Below are positions 1 through 7,474 of a DNA stretch of 12,104 nt, piece by piece (positions within the stretch are counted from its first letter, which is position 1; each line of letters opens with the position of its first letter). Source of the stretch: an uncultured Pelagibacteraceae bacterium (GTDB taxonomy: Bacteria > Pseudomonadota > Alphaproteobacteria > Pelagibacterales > Pelagibacteraceae); contig CAJXDV010000023.1 in the NCBI GenBank assembly GCA_913052435.1, positions 1 through 12,104 on the forward strand, read 5' to 3'. A program made the translations under genes and the position numbers. Under the pieces are notes generated by a model, which was not told the origin of the DNA, ran no database searches, and worked only from the letters and a program-made list of their open reading frames with translations.

Positions 1-541
1 CAACTGATAAATCGTTACAATCGCTTATGTAGGCTAACTTTTCAAAAATATATATTGTCGTTTTTGTATATCCATGTTTTGCTTGAAAAGTTCTAAAAGT
101 GATTTTTTCAGCATTTTTTCCTAATGTGAATTTTTTTTTAATTAGATTAGGTTGAACAATGGCAGGATAACCTGGAATAGAATTAAAGCAATAATCAAAC
201 CTTTTTTTTAAGTGGTTTATTGTTTTCAGATTTCCATAAATATTTATTTTTTTTTTATTTTTCCAAAAAAAAGGTCTTATTTCGAATAAGCCGTTTGTTT
301 GATCAGCATGTTCGTGAGTAAAAATTATTGATGATAATTTTTTAATATTATTATTATTAAATTGATTTCTTATATCGGGAGATGTGTCTATTAAAACAAA
401 ATTTGATCCTTTTAGAATTAATGCGGAACATCTAGTCCTTATGTTTTTTTTGTTATTCTTTCTGCACATTCCCCAGTATCCATCAATTCTCGGTATACCC
501 ACAGAATTGCCACAACCCAAAATAATTAACTTAGCTTTCAT
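1..541 (-). CDS. PhnP-like metallo-beta-lactamase-fold hydrolase (3' end cut by window edge)
   Basis: I translated this open frame by hand; it runs off the left edge with 180 codons visible and no stop. It starts at ATG 541-539, overlapping the TatD-type gene by four bases (ATGA). The protein opens with an ILGCGNSVGIPRI segment (residues 6-19), then a W-G-x-C segment (23-26), RTRCSALI (35-42), IDTSPDIR (51-58), the metal-binding FTHEHADQ (74-81), a further HG (156-157) and YISDC (171-175). This order is typical of the PhnP/YcbX-like phosphodiesterase branch of the MBL fold, whose members bind two metal ions and hydrolyse cyclic phosphate or related esters. The last ligand of the usual HxHxDH motif is Gln81 here. 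The gene sits directly after the TatD-type gene, as in many alphaproteobacteria. The family call is secure, but the substrate is unknown. A full family member is about 260 residues, so roughly the last third is missing. Confidence 0.88.
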   Translation of the reverse strand, partial: MKAKLIILGCGNSVGIPRIDGYWGMCRKNNKKNIRTRCSALILKGSNFVLIDTSPDIRNQFNNNNIKKLSSIIFTHEHADQTNGLFEIRPFFWKNKKKINIYGNLKTINHLKKRFDYCFNSIPGYPAIVQPNLIKKKFTLGKNAEKITFRTFQAKHGYTKTTIYIFEKLAYISDCNDLSV

Positions 542-1311
542 ATAAAATTAAAAAGTTTTTTAAAATTTGTAGTAGTATTAAACATAATGTTTTCTTTTGT
601 AACTTTTTTAATCTGAGACAACTTTTCAATGGTATGTAATATGAATGAAGGTTCGTTAGTCTTGCCTCTGTAAGGGTTTGGAGCTAAATAAGGTGAATCA
701 GTCTCTACTAATAAGTTTTCAATTGGAATAGAAGAAATTGTTTTAGATAATTCTGTTGAGTTTTTAAAAGTAATAATCCCACTTACTGAAATGTAACAAT
801 TTATATCTAATAGTTTTTTTGCAAAATCTTTAGATCCCGTAAAACAGTGCATTAGAATCTTCAAATTAGAATTCTTTTTTTCACTTTTTAATATTTCATA
901 AGTGTCAGTCTCAGCATTGCGAGAATGAACAACAATCGGCACGTTTAATTCCGAGGCGGCTTTAATGTGTTCAATAAAGCTTTTTTTTTGGATTTCCTTA
1001 TCACTATGATTATAAAAAAAATCAAGACCAGTTTCACCAACAGCAATAATTTTTTTATATTTTTTATTTTCGTTAAAAATGATGTTTGAATCTATATTTT
1101 TATATTTATGCGTTTCATGAGGATGAATACCGTAAGTGCCGTATATATTCTTGTACTTTTTTAGTATTAATAAAATCCGTTTAAAACTTTCAGGAGTTGT
1201 GCAGATTGTGAGTAAATGATTAACTCGATTAAATTCTGCTCGTTTAACAACTTCGTTTAATTGATCATAAAGTTCGGCATAATCCAAATGACAGTGAGAA
1301 TCAACAATCAT
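538..1311 (-). CDS. TatD family metal-dependent hydrolase (YcfH-type DNase)
   Basis: The protein has 257 residues, the normal full length for bacterial TatD/YcfH proteins, which are TIM-barrel metal-dependent enzymes with 3'-5' DNase activity in characterised members. Metal and active-site motifs are all visible in order: DSHCHLD with H6 and H8, GIHPH (61-65), GETGLDFFY with E93 (92-100), VVHSR with H129 (127-131), MHCFTGS with H155 (154-160) and VETDSPYLAP with D205 (202-211). The ATG start at 1311-1309 overlaps the metG stop by one base (TAATG), and the TGA stop overlaps the next gene by four bases, so translation is probably coupled on both sides. The family assignment is firm. The physiological substrate (DNA repair, RNA processing or D-aminoacyl-tRNA) cannot be read from sequence, so I give no symbol. 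Confidence 0.93.
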   Translation of the reverse strand: MIVDSHCHLDYAELYDQLNEVVKRAEFNRVNHLLTICTTPESFKRILLILKKYKNIYGTYGIHPHETHKYKNIDSNIIFNENKKYKKIIAVGETGLDFFYNHSDKEIQKKSFIEHIKAASELNVPIVVHSRNAETDTYEILKSEKKNSNLKILMHCFTGSKDFAKKLLDINCYISVSGIITFKNSTELSKTISSIPIENLLVETDSPYLAPNPYRGKTNEPSFILHTIEKLSQIKKVTKENIMFNTTTNFKKLFNFI

Positions 1312-2846
1312 TAAGTGATTTTCTTAAATAATATATTTAATTCTTTTATTTGAACTACGTTAGGAATCAAATTATTTCCGTCTAGAAAGCCATGGTTTCT
1401 GATTTTATTGGTTATATTTAATGCGTCCAAAACTTTTGTTGAAGCATTGGGTATAATTGGATTTAACAAAATAGAAATTTTTGCGATTTGTTCTAATGAA
1501 ATATGCAAAATATTGTTCATCTTTTCAACATTATTATTTTTTAACTTCCAAGGTTCTTCGTCATTAATATATTTGTTCGTCAAAAAACTTATATCTATAA
1601 CTGATTTTATGTAATTGTTAAGATTCTGATTGAGCATATCTTTTCTTAAATTTTTAGTTAGAATATTTGTTTGATCTATTAATTTTTTATCAGATTCAGA
1701 TATATTTTTGACTTTAGAAATTTTATTATTGCAATTATTTTTTACGAAAGAAAAAACTCTTTGACATAAATTTCCATAATTATTTGCAAGATCACTATTA
1801 ATACATCTTTTGAGGCTATCTAAAGAAATGCTTCCATCGCTACCATGCGAAACTTCCTTCATTAAATAATATCTTAGTTCATCAATGCCATATGTATCAA
1901 TTATTTCTAGTGGATTTAATATATTGCCTTTTGATTTAGACATTTTTTCATCACCCGAAAGAATCCATCCATGACCGAAAACTCTATTAGGAGGTTTCAA
2001 ACCAGCTGCAAGTAAAAAGGCTGGCCAATAAATCGCATGAAATCTTAATATATCTTTTCCAATAACGTGTAATGATGCCGGCCAAAAATTTTTATAAAGT
2101 TCATCTTTAACATTCGGAAAGTTTAGAGCGCTAATATAATTTGTTAAAGCATCTAACCAGACATAAATAATATGTTTATCATTATTTGGCACTTTAATGC
2201 CCCAGGTAAAAGATGTTCTGCTAACAGATAAGTCTTTAAGACCCCCTCTTACAAAGTTAATGACTTCATTTCTCCTGGAAATAGGAAGAATAAAATTTTC
2301 ATTCTTATCATAGAATTCTAGCAATTTATTTTGCCATAATGACAACTTAAAAAAAAAAGATTCTTCCTCAACCCATTCTACGGAGGAACCAGAAAAAGTA
2401 GAAAATTTTTTTCCGTTTTTTTCTATTACTTCATCAGAATTATAATAAGCTTCATCTGACATTGAATACCAACCTTTGTATTTTGACAAATAAATATCTC
2501 CAGATTTGAACAATTTATTCCATAAATCGTTTACAGCTTTATAATGTCTTTTTTCTGTAGTCCTAATAAAATCATCATTAGACAAATTTAGTTTTTTAGC
2601 TAAATTTTTAAAAACTTGAGACATCTTGTCACAATAAATTAATGGTTCTAATCCGTTTTTTTCGGCTGTTTTTTGAATTTTAAGTCCATGTTCATCGGTT
2701 CCAGTTAAAAAATAAACTTTACTATTATCATTACGATAAAATCTAGCAAAAACATCAGCCAATATACTGGAATAAGCGTGTCCCATGTGAGGTTCGCCAG
2801 ATGGATAATAAACAGGTGTTGTTATATAAAAATTATTTTTTTTCAT
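1311..2846 (-). CDS. metG: Methionyl-tRNA synthetase
   Basis: This class I aminoacyl-tRNA synthetase charges tRNA-Met and initiator tRNA with methionine in the cytoplasm. From the chosen start (ATG 2846-2844) the protein has 511 residues. The N-terminus reads FYITTPVYYPSG (6-17), followed by the HIGH-type motif PHMGHAY (19-25), FLTGTDEHG (46-54), the tRNA/active-site WLDALTNY (230-237), IGKDILRFHAIYWPAFL (262-278) and KMSKS (301-305). The insert around residues 126-145 has YSMSDEAYY where zinc-type enzymes carry Cys pairs, so this is the zinc-free form. It ends after the anticodon-binding helical domain and lacks the C-terminal dimerisation (Trbp111-like) domain. An upstream in-frame ATG at 2888 would add 14 residues that do not resemble the family and would lengthen the overlap with holB to 56 bases. 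The chosen start overlaps by 14. No Shine-Dalgarno sequence precedes either start. Confidence 0.96.
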   Translation of the reverse strand: MKKNNFYITTPVYYPSGEPHMGHAYSSILADVFARFYRNDNSKVYFLTGTDEHGLKIQKTAEKNGLEPLIYCDKMSQVFKNLAKKLNLSNDDFIRTTEKRHYKAVNDLWNKLFKSGDIYLSKYKGWYSMSDEAYYNSDEVIEKNGKKFSTFSGSSVEWVEEESFFFKLSLWQNKLLEFYDKNENFILPISRRNEVINFVRGGLKDLSVSRTSFTWGIKVPNNDKHIIYVWLDALTNYISALNFPNVKDELYKNFWPASLHVIGKDILRFHAIYWPAFLLAAGLKPPNRVFGHGWILSGDEKMSKSKGNILNPLEIIDTYGIDELRYYLMKEVSHGSDGSISLDSLKRCINSDLANNYGNLCQRVFSFVKNNCNNKISKVKNISESDKKLIDQTNILTKNLRKDMLNQNLNNYIKSVIDISFLTNKYINDEEPWKLKNNNVEKMNNILHISLEQIAKISILLNPIIPNASTKVLDALNITNKIRNHGFLDGNNLIPNVVQIKELNILFKKIT

Positions 2847-3810
2847 TTTGTAAAATATTTTTAACCCAGATAAAAACATTCTTTTCATCTAAATGAAATT
2901 TTTTTAAATAATTAATTTGCCGTAATATTTGTGATTGATTTATAATGTAATTATTTAAATTTTTATTATTGTTCAAACATAGTTCGTTGTAAAACTTTTG
3001 AACAAAAAGAGTAATAAAAGTAAGAGTTTCTAAACTTTTATTAGCCTTATACTGGTCAATAAAGTGAATAATACAATTTAGCAAATTTTCTTTGATATTA
3101 ATATTCGCTTTATCTAGTGATAAAAAATATTTGATCAAATTGCCAGGTGAGTCAAAATAAAAATCTTCAATAATTGAATTTGTTTGAAATTCATTTCCAT
3201 ATTGATCAATAATTTTTGTTAGAATGTTTTTTTTCTGCGTTAAGGTAAAAGAAATCTTAAATTCACAACAACGAGATTTTATTGTATCTAAAATTTTTAA
3301 AGCACTATTATGAATAATAAAAAAAAATGTATTGCTTGGTGGTTCTTCAATAGATTTTAATAATGCATTTGATGAATTTAAATTCAGATATTCGGAATTA
3401 TCAATCATTACGATTTTCAAATTTTTCTTATATGAGGTCTTGTTAAGAAAATTTACCAAATTTCTTATTTGTTCAATTTTTATGTCACTTCCTTGAAAAT
3501 TACTTTCTATTAAAAAAAAATTTGGATGAGTATTTGCATTTATGAGTTTATAACTAATATTATTTCCGTTAATGGAAGAGGTTTTAACAGAATATTCTCC
3601 TTCTTCTTTTTGTGATAATAGATAGTTGGCAAAATGATAAGCAAATGTTGCTTTTCCTAGTCCTTTAGGTCCACTCAATAATATACTATTAGGAAATTTA
3701 TTTTTTTCATATAGCTTCATGAAAGAATTAAAATAATTCTCATAACCATAAAGATATAGTTGTTTTCTTGGTGAACAAATTTCTACATCTTTATTATGTT
3801 TTGTTTTCAT
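2833..3810 (-). CDS. holB: DNA polymerase III delta' subunit (clamp-loader component)
   Basis: The delta' subunit is the rigid stator of the clamp loader that opens and loads the beta sliding clamp at replication forks. The 325-residue protein is of ordinary length. It has the alphaproteobacterial-type leader with a conserved Pro-Arg (14-15), a Walker A-like GPKGLGKA (47-54), IKIEQIR (110-116), an IDNSEYLN segment in place of Walker B (136-143), NALLKSIEEPP (148-158) and the sensor-1 SRC motif (179-181) of clamp-loader AAA+ proteins. The C-terminal third is a divergent Lys/Asn-rich helical collar. The ATG at 3810-3808 overlaps the tmk stop by four bases (ATGA). Placement between tmk and metG is the classic holB position in alphaproteobacteria and strongly supports the name. 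Confidence 0.94.
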   Translation of the reverse strand: MKTKHNKDVEICSPRKQLYLYGYENYFNSFMKLYEKNKFPNSILLSGPKGLGKATFAYHFANYLLSQKEEGEYSVKTSSINGNNISYKLINANTHPNFFLIESNFQGSDIKIEQIRNLVNFLNKTSYKKNLKIVMIDNSEYLNLNSSNALLKSIEEPPSNTFFFIIHNSALKILDTIKSRCCEFKISFTLTQKKNILTKIIDQYGNEFQTNSIIEDFYFDSPGNLIKYFLSLDKANINIKENLLNCIIHFIDQYKANKSLETLTFITLFVQKFYNELCLNNNKNLNNYIINQSQILRQINYLKKFHLDEKNVFIWVKNILQNEKK

Positions 3811-4454
3811 TTGCTATAAGTTTTGATAAATTTTTTATATATTATTTCTTCAGTTCTGGGTGTATCAAATGAATTATCAACAACCATATATTTTCTTTTA
3901 TTACTTTTTGCAATTCTTAAAAATGCTTTTTGAACCTTATTATAAAATTTTTCAGTAAATCTATCATATCTATTTTTCTTTTTCCTTTTCTTTAATCTAA
4001 GCATGGCTTTTGAAACTTTAGTTTTTAGTATAAATGTCAAATCAGGTTTTACCTGACCTAAAATATATCTGTGTATATTATTTACCAAATTTCTGCTTAT
4101 CCCCTTGCCATAAACTTGATAAGCCAAAGTAGAATCCGTAAAGCGGTCACATATAATAATTTTTTTTTTAAGAATCGATGGATAAATTTTTTTTTTTATA
4201 TGTTCGTTTCTTGAAGCCATGTATAGCAACGTATCAGTATATTTATCGAATTTTTCTTTAAATCCTGGATAATAATAATCATCAAGAATTAATTGTCTTA
4301 TTTTTTCTGCAGCAAATGTACCACCAGGTTCTCTTGTATAAAGTACTGGAAGTTTCATACTCTTAATTTTTTTGAACAGTTTTTTACTTTGATACGACTT
4401 ACCAGAACCTTCGATTCCCTCAAATGTTATAAAAAACGATTTTTTCTTATACAT
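3807..4454 (-). CDS. tmk: Thymidylate kinase
   Basis: The enzyme phosphorylates dTMP to dTDP with ATP, an essential step in dTTP supply. The 215-residue protein shows the P-loop FEGIEGSGKS (11-20), the dTMP-binding TREPGGT (40-46), and DRFTDSTLAYQ (103-113) with the conserved DR. The LID region (about 150-165) is unusually rich in Lys and Arg (LRLKKRKKKNRYDRF). Length and motif spacing match bacterial Tmk. The start at 4454-4452 lies inside the last codons of the upstream carboxypeptidase gene (8-base overlap). A GGGGAG stretch touches the ATG directly, which is too close to act as a normal ribosome-binding site and is explained by the upstream coding sequence. A poly-A coding tract of 11 bases (4187-4197) lies within the gene. 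Confidence 0.96.
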   Translation of the reverse strand: MYKKKSFFITFEGIEGSGKSYQSKKLFKKIKSMKLPVLYTREPGGTFAAEKIRQLILDDYYYPGFKEKFDKYTDTLLYMASRNEHIKKKIYPSILKKKIIICDRFTDSTLAYQVYGKGISRNLVNNIHRYILGQVKPDLTFILKTKVSKAMLRLKKRKKKNRYDRFTEKFYNKVQKAFLRIAKSNKRKYMVVDNSFDTPRTEEIIYKKFIKTYSK

Positions 4455-5601
4455 CTCCCCAAACCAGGAAATTAAGTGATTTGAATAATCTTGAAAAAAT
4501 ATTGGTTCTCTTTATTTCTACAGAAGAAAAAATATCAATCTTTTTTTTTAATTGGCCAGATACATAAATATTTAGAACAGCAAGTTTTTCTCCTTTTTTA
4601 ATAGGAGCTCGTACTGGACTATTGTACTCAACAACTGCTTTGATTGTTTTTTTTTTCCTTTTTGGCACAGTTATGTACACATCTTCATTGACATGTGTTT
4701 CAATTTTGTTTTTTTTTCCATGCCACACATTTAATTTTGCAATAATTTCATTTTTTCCTGCTACTTTAACTGTATCAAATCTTCTCAGGGCCCATGTTAG
4801 TAGTCTAGTTGATCCACGCGTTCTTTCACTTTTAGTTTTAAATCCACTAACGACAGAAGTCATTCTTCGTTCACCATCTTTTATTGATGCCGCCAAAGAA
4901 TATTTTTCTACAGCCAAAAAACCAGTTTTTATGCCATCTACTCCAATATCTCTAAATAACAAAGTGTTTCTGTTTTTTTGAGTAATGGGATCTCCACCAG
5001 TGCGATCCCAAGTAAATGTAGTCTCTTTATAGTAAGGATAATATTCAGGGTAATATTGGATCATGTGCCTAGATAATTTTAAAATATCTTCAACAGTAGA
5101 ATAATTATTAGGATCATTTATACCTGATGAGTTGGCAAAATTTGTATTTTTTAAACCAATATCTTTAGCTTTCTCATTCATTAAAGTAACAAAATCTTCT
5201 TCAGTACCAGATAATCCCTCAGCTAAAGCAATACATGCGTCATTACCAGAAACTATAATTATTCCTTTAAGTAAATCTTCGACGGACACCTTGTCATTTG
5301 GCATTATAAACATTGATGAATAACCACTTTGTGACATTCTCCAAGCATTTTCAGAAATTGTAATCATTTCATCCAAAGAAGTTTCTCCCTTTTTGAGTAA
5401 ATCAAACACAATAATTGTAGTCATTATTTTTGTCATTGATGCAGGATAAATTCGTGTCTTAGAATCTTTTTCATAAAGAATATTACCGGATAAATGGTCT
5501 TGTAAAATAACATAAGGCGCTTCAATTTCAATTTTAGAAAATGTTTTTTGACAACTTATTAAAAAAATTAAAAAAAATAAAAAAAATTTTAAATATCGCA
5601 T
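4447..5601 (-). CDS. D-alanyl-D-alanine carboxypeptidase (PBP5/6-type, peptidase family S11)
   Basis: This serine D,D-carboxypeptidase removes the terminal D-Ala of peptidoglycan pentapeptides in the periplasm. The 384-residue protein has a hydrophobic signal segment (4-16), the SxxK nucleophile motif in PASMTKIMT (S55, K58), SGN (118-120) and KTG within VDGIKTG (222-228; KTG at 225-227). After the catalytic domain there is a PBP5-type beta-rich C-terminal domain (about 275-364). It ends in an amphipathic stretch (about 366-384, RLFKSLNFLVWGDV), typical of the membrane-surface anchor of this family. The signal segment could be cut as a lipoprotein (LISC, C17) or by signal peptidase I near S22. 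Rather short gaps to neighbours (2 bases after rlpA, 8-base overlap with tmk) imply co-expression. It matches the dacA/dacC/dacF group, and I cannot choose among these symbols. Confidence 0.94.
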   Translation of the reverse strand: MRYLKFFLFFLIFLISCQKTFSKIEIEAPYVILQDHLSGNILYEKDSKTRIYPASMTKIMTTIIVFDLLKKGETSLDEMITISENAWRMSQSGYSSMFIMPNDKVSVEDLLKGIIIVSGNDACIALAEGLSGTEEDFVTLMNEKAKDIGLKNTNFANSSGINDPNNYSTVEDILKLSRHMIQYYPEYYPYYKETTFTWDRTGGDPITQKNRNTLLFRDIGVDGIKTGFLAVEKYSLAASIKDGERRMTSVVSGFKTKSERTRGSTRLLTWALRRFDTVKVAGKNEIIAKLNVWHGKKNKIETHVNEDVYITVPKRKKKTIKAVVEYNSPVRAPIKKGEKLAVLNIYVSGQLKKKIDIFSSVEIKRTNIFSRLFKSLNFLVWGDV

Positions 5602-5603
5602 CT

Positions 5604-6428
5604 TTATTCTCTATATATGTTTAAATCCTCAAAACCTAAATTATTTAAACTAATATGAACAAATTTTAAAGCATTAAAATTTTTAAAAGGTCCGACTGAA
5701 AGCCTATATTTATTATCATTAATTTTTTTGATTAAAAAATTCCTTATTTTGGTTTGTTTGATTAAATCATTTTTTAAGTTTTTTGCTGAATCAAAGTAAT
5801 AAAAATCAGCTATAACTAATATAAACTTATTCTTTTTTGCTATATTTATTTTTACACCCATCTTCTCCTTTGATAAATCATCCATTTTGATTTCATCAAC
5901 AGGAATTTTTTCAGCTACATTTTTTTCCTCATCGAATGTCACGCCCTCTTTTGCAACAAAAGTTATATTTTTTTTTGTCTCAAATAATTCTACATACGGA
6001 TTATTAAAATCAAGTCCTAAATTTTTTGCAGTTTTTCTGCTTATCACAACATTAAATATTTTAGGATAATTAGCCAACTTATGAATTTTAGTTTCTACAA
6101 CTTTTGAATTCTCAGGGTTAATAATTTTCACAGGAGTTCCTTTTTTTAAAAAGGAATGCAAAACTATAACTTTTGTATCATTTATTCGTTTATCAATATC
6201 TTTTCTAAGATCCAATTTTTTATTAATAACTCCTTCTTTATAAAGATCTTGATCATAAATTAAAGCAAATCCATGTGAACTGTGAAAAAAAAAAATTTCT
6301 TCTTTACGTTTTTTTTCTGTCAGAATAAATCTGCCAGAATCTTTATCATAGACAATTTTTTTATTTTCAGCACATGAGCTTAGTGCTAAAACTATGAAAA
6401 AAAAAATGCTAATTTTAATTAATTTCAT
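5604..6428 (-). CDS. RlpA-like lipoprotein: divergent double-psi beta-barrel plus C-terminal SPOR domain
   Basis: The 274-residue protein begins with a lipoprotein signal peptide ending in the lipobox LSSC (16-19, C19). Residues about 45-150 resemble the RlpA double-psi beta-barrel: HSFLKKGTPVKIINPEN (91-107) aligns with the family's AAHRTLPLGTRVRVTN, and ISRKTAKNLGL (129-139) with DLSRAAARELGL. However, the usual I-N-D-R-G-P segment is replaced by IHKLANY (115-121), and the second conserved Asp is V128. His91 is kept. A low-complexity acidic/Lys linker (about 155-195) leads to a SPOR domain (about 200-274, with YRLSVGPFKNFNAL), which in known proteins binds denuded septal peptidoglycan. RlpA proteins are septal lytic transglycosylases or inactive relatives; here loss of both Asp positions suggests a mainly binding role. 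Neighbours are MltB-type and PBP5-type genes. Family call good, activity uncertain. Confidence 0.82.
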   Translation of the reverse strand: MKLIKISIFFFIVLALSSCAENKKIVYDKDSGRFILTEKKRKEEIFFFHSSHGFALIYDQDLYKEGVINKKLDLRKDIDKRINDTKVIVLHSFLKKGTPVKIINPENSKVVETKIHKLANYPKIFNVVISRKTAKNLGLDFNNPYVELFETKKNITFVAKEGVTFDEEKNVAEKIPVDEIKMDDLSKEKMGVKINIAKKNKFILVIADFYYFDSAKNLKNDLIKQTKIRNFLIKKINDNKYRLSVGPFKNFNALKFVHISLNNLGFEDLNIYRE

Positions 6429-7420
6429 ATTTTAATCATTTTAGCTAATGTACACACGCTAATTCCAAATCTTAGAGATTTGTTCCATTTTAAAATTTTT
6501 TCATAATTACTAAAAACTAGATAAGTAGGCGTATTGGGTTCACCATCCGGTAATATTAATGCTGCCTTATAATTAGTTTGTAAATCTGAACCATCTATAT
6601 TAACAACTCCCATTTTTTTCCATTCAGAAATTTTTAATCTGTGATGAATTTTTCGTGCTGAAAAATTAACATATTTTTTCTTAATTTTTTTGGTTGTGTT
6701 TACTTGAAAAAGACATGGATATTCTCTTTTCCAGCCGATTTTATTAATATAATTTGCAGCAGATGCTAAAGAATCCTCTAATGAATTTTTTAGTTCAATC
6801 TTCTCATTATTATCGTAATCAATGGCGTATTTTTTGATAGTTGATGGCATAAATTGAAAATTGCCATAAGCTCCTGCCCAAGATCCATAATATTTACTCG
6901 GATCAATTAATTTTTTATCTATCAATTGTAATACAGTGAACAATTGTGATGAAAAGAAATCACTTCTTCTTTTGTCGTAACTTAATGTTGCTAAGGATGA
7001 AATAATATCCATCTTACCAACATACTTCCCATAAATTGTTTCTATCCCCCACAAAGATAATAAGATTTCTTTATCAACATTAAATTTGTTCTCAATTTCG
7101 TTAAATAATTGGTTATTTTTTTTTAATAACTTTCGAGCTTCTTTTACTTTTTTTGGAGTTGCTCTTTTTTTAACGTATGTGATTGTATCTTCAAAAAATT
7201 CAGGTTGTTTACGATCATAAATAATAACTTGCTCTAAAAATTTTACATTTTTAAAAGCAATATTAATAGTTTCTCGTGAAATACCTTTTTTTAATACTTT
7301 GTTTTTATATGACAAAAGCCATTCTTCGAAACTTTTATCTGAGTTATCAGCTAAAGCAGAAGTAAAAAAAGAAATTATAAACAAGAACAAAAAAATAACA
7401 ATTTTAAAAAAAGAGTACAT
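6425..7420 (-). CDS. Lytic murein transglycosylase, MltB type
   Basis: It cleaves the MurNAc-GlcNAc bond of peptidoglycan non-hydrolytically, producing 1,6-anhydro ends. Taking ATG 7420-7418 as the start gives 331 residues with a signal peptide (hydrophobic stretch about 6-18, likely cut after SALA, residue 24). The catalytic Glu is E127 in LLSLWGIETIYGKY (120-133). The MltB/Slt35 signature GSWAGAYGNFQFMPST lies at 179-194, close to E. coli MltB's GSWAGAMGYGQFMPSS. The C-terminus (about 270-331) holds the family's LPDG...YLVFSNYEKILKWN region, with a substrate-cleft role. A GTG at 7435-7433 would add five residues ahead of the signal peptide and is possible, but the ATG gives a more standard leader. 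No lipobox is seen, so it is probably a soluble periplasmic form. The stop overlaps the RlpA-like gene by four bases (ATGA). Confidence 0.93.
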   Translation of the reverse strand: MYSFFKIVIFLFLFIISFFTSALADNSDKSFEEWLLSYKNKVLKKGISRETINIAFKNVKFLEQVIIYDRKQPEFFEDTITYVKKRATPKKVKEARKLLKKNNQLFNEIENKFNVDKEILLSLWGIETIYGKYVGKMDIISSLATLSYDKRRSDFFSSQLFTVLQLIDKKLIDPSKYYGSWAGAYGNFQFMPSTIKKYAIDYDNNEKIELKNSLEDSLASAANYINKIGWKREYPCLFQVNTTKKIKKKYVNFSARKIHHRLKISEWKKMGVVNIDGSDLQTNYKAALILPDGEPNTPTYLVFSNYEKILKWNKSLRFGISVCTLAKMIKI

Positions 7421-7474
7421 GAGATTAATTATCACATGAAATAAGGTTTAACCATTTTATTAAATTTATGTAGT

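Noticed and set aside
2847-2888. Extra 14-residue N-terminus of MetRS
   Set aside because: The added residues do not match the family, overlap holB coding and have no ribosome-binding site; the FYITTPVYYPSG opening fits the later ATG.
4622-4981. Plus-strand open frame of 119 codons opposite the carboxypeptidase gene
   Set aside because: It lies wholly antisense to a strongly supported S11 gene and its Phe/Ser/Val-rich translation mirrors the Lys/Asn-rich sense strand. Other plus-strand frames (for example 1408-1614, 8229-8444, 9048-9328) are shadows for the same reason.
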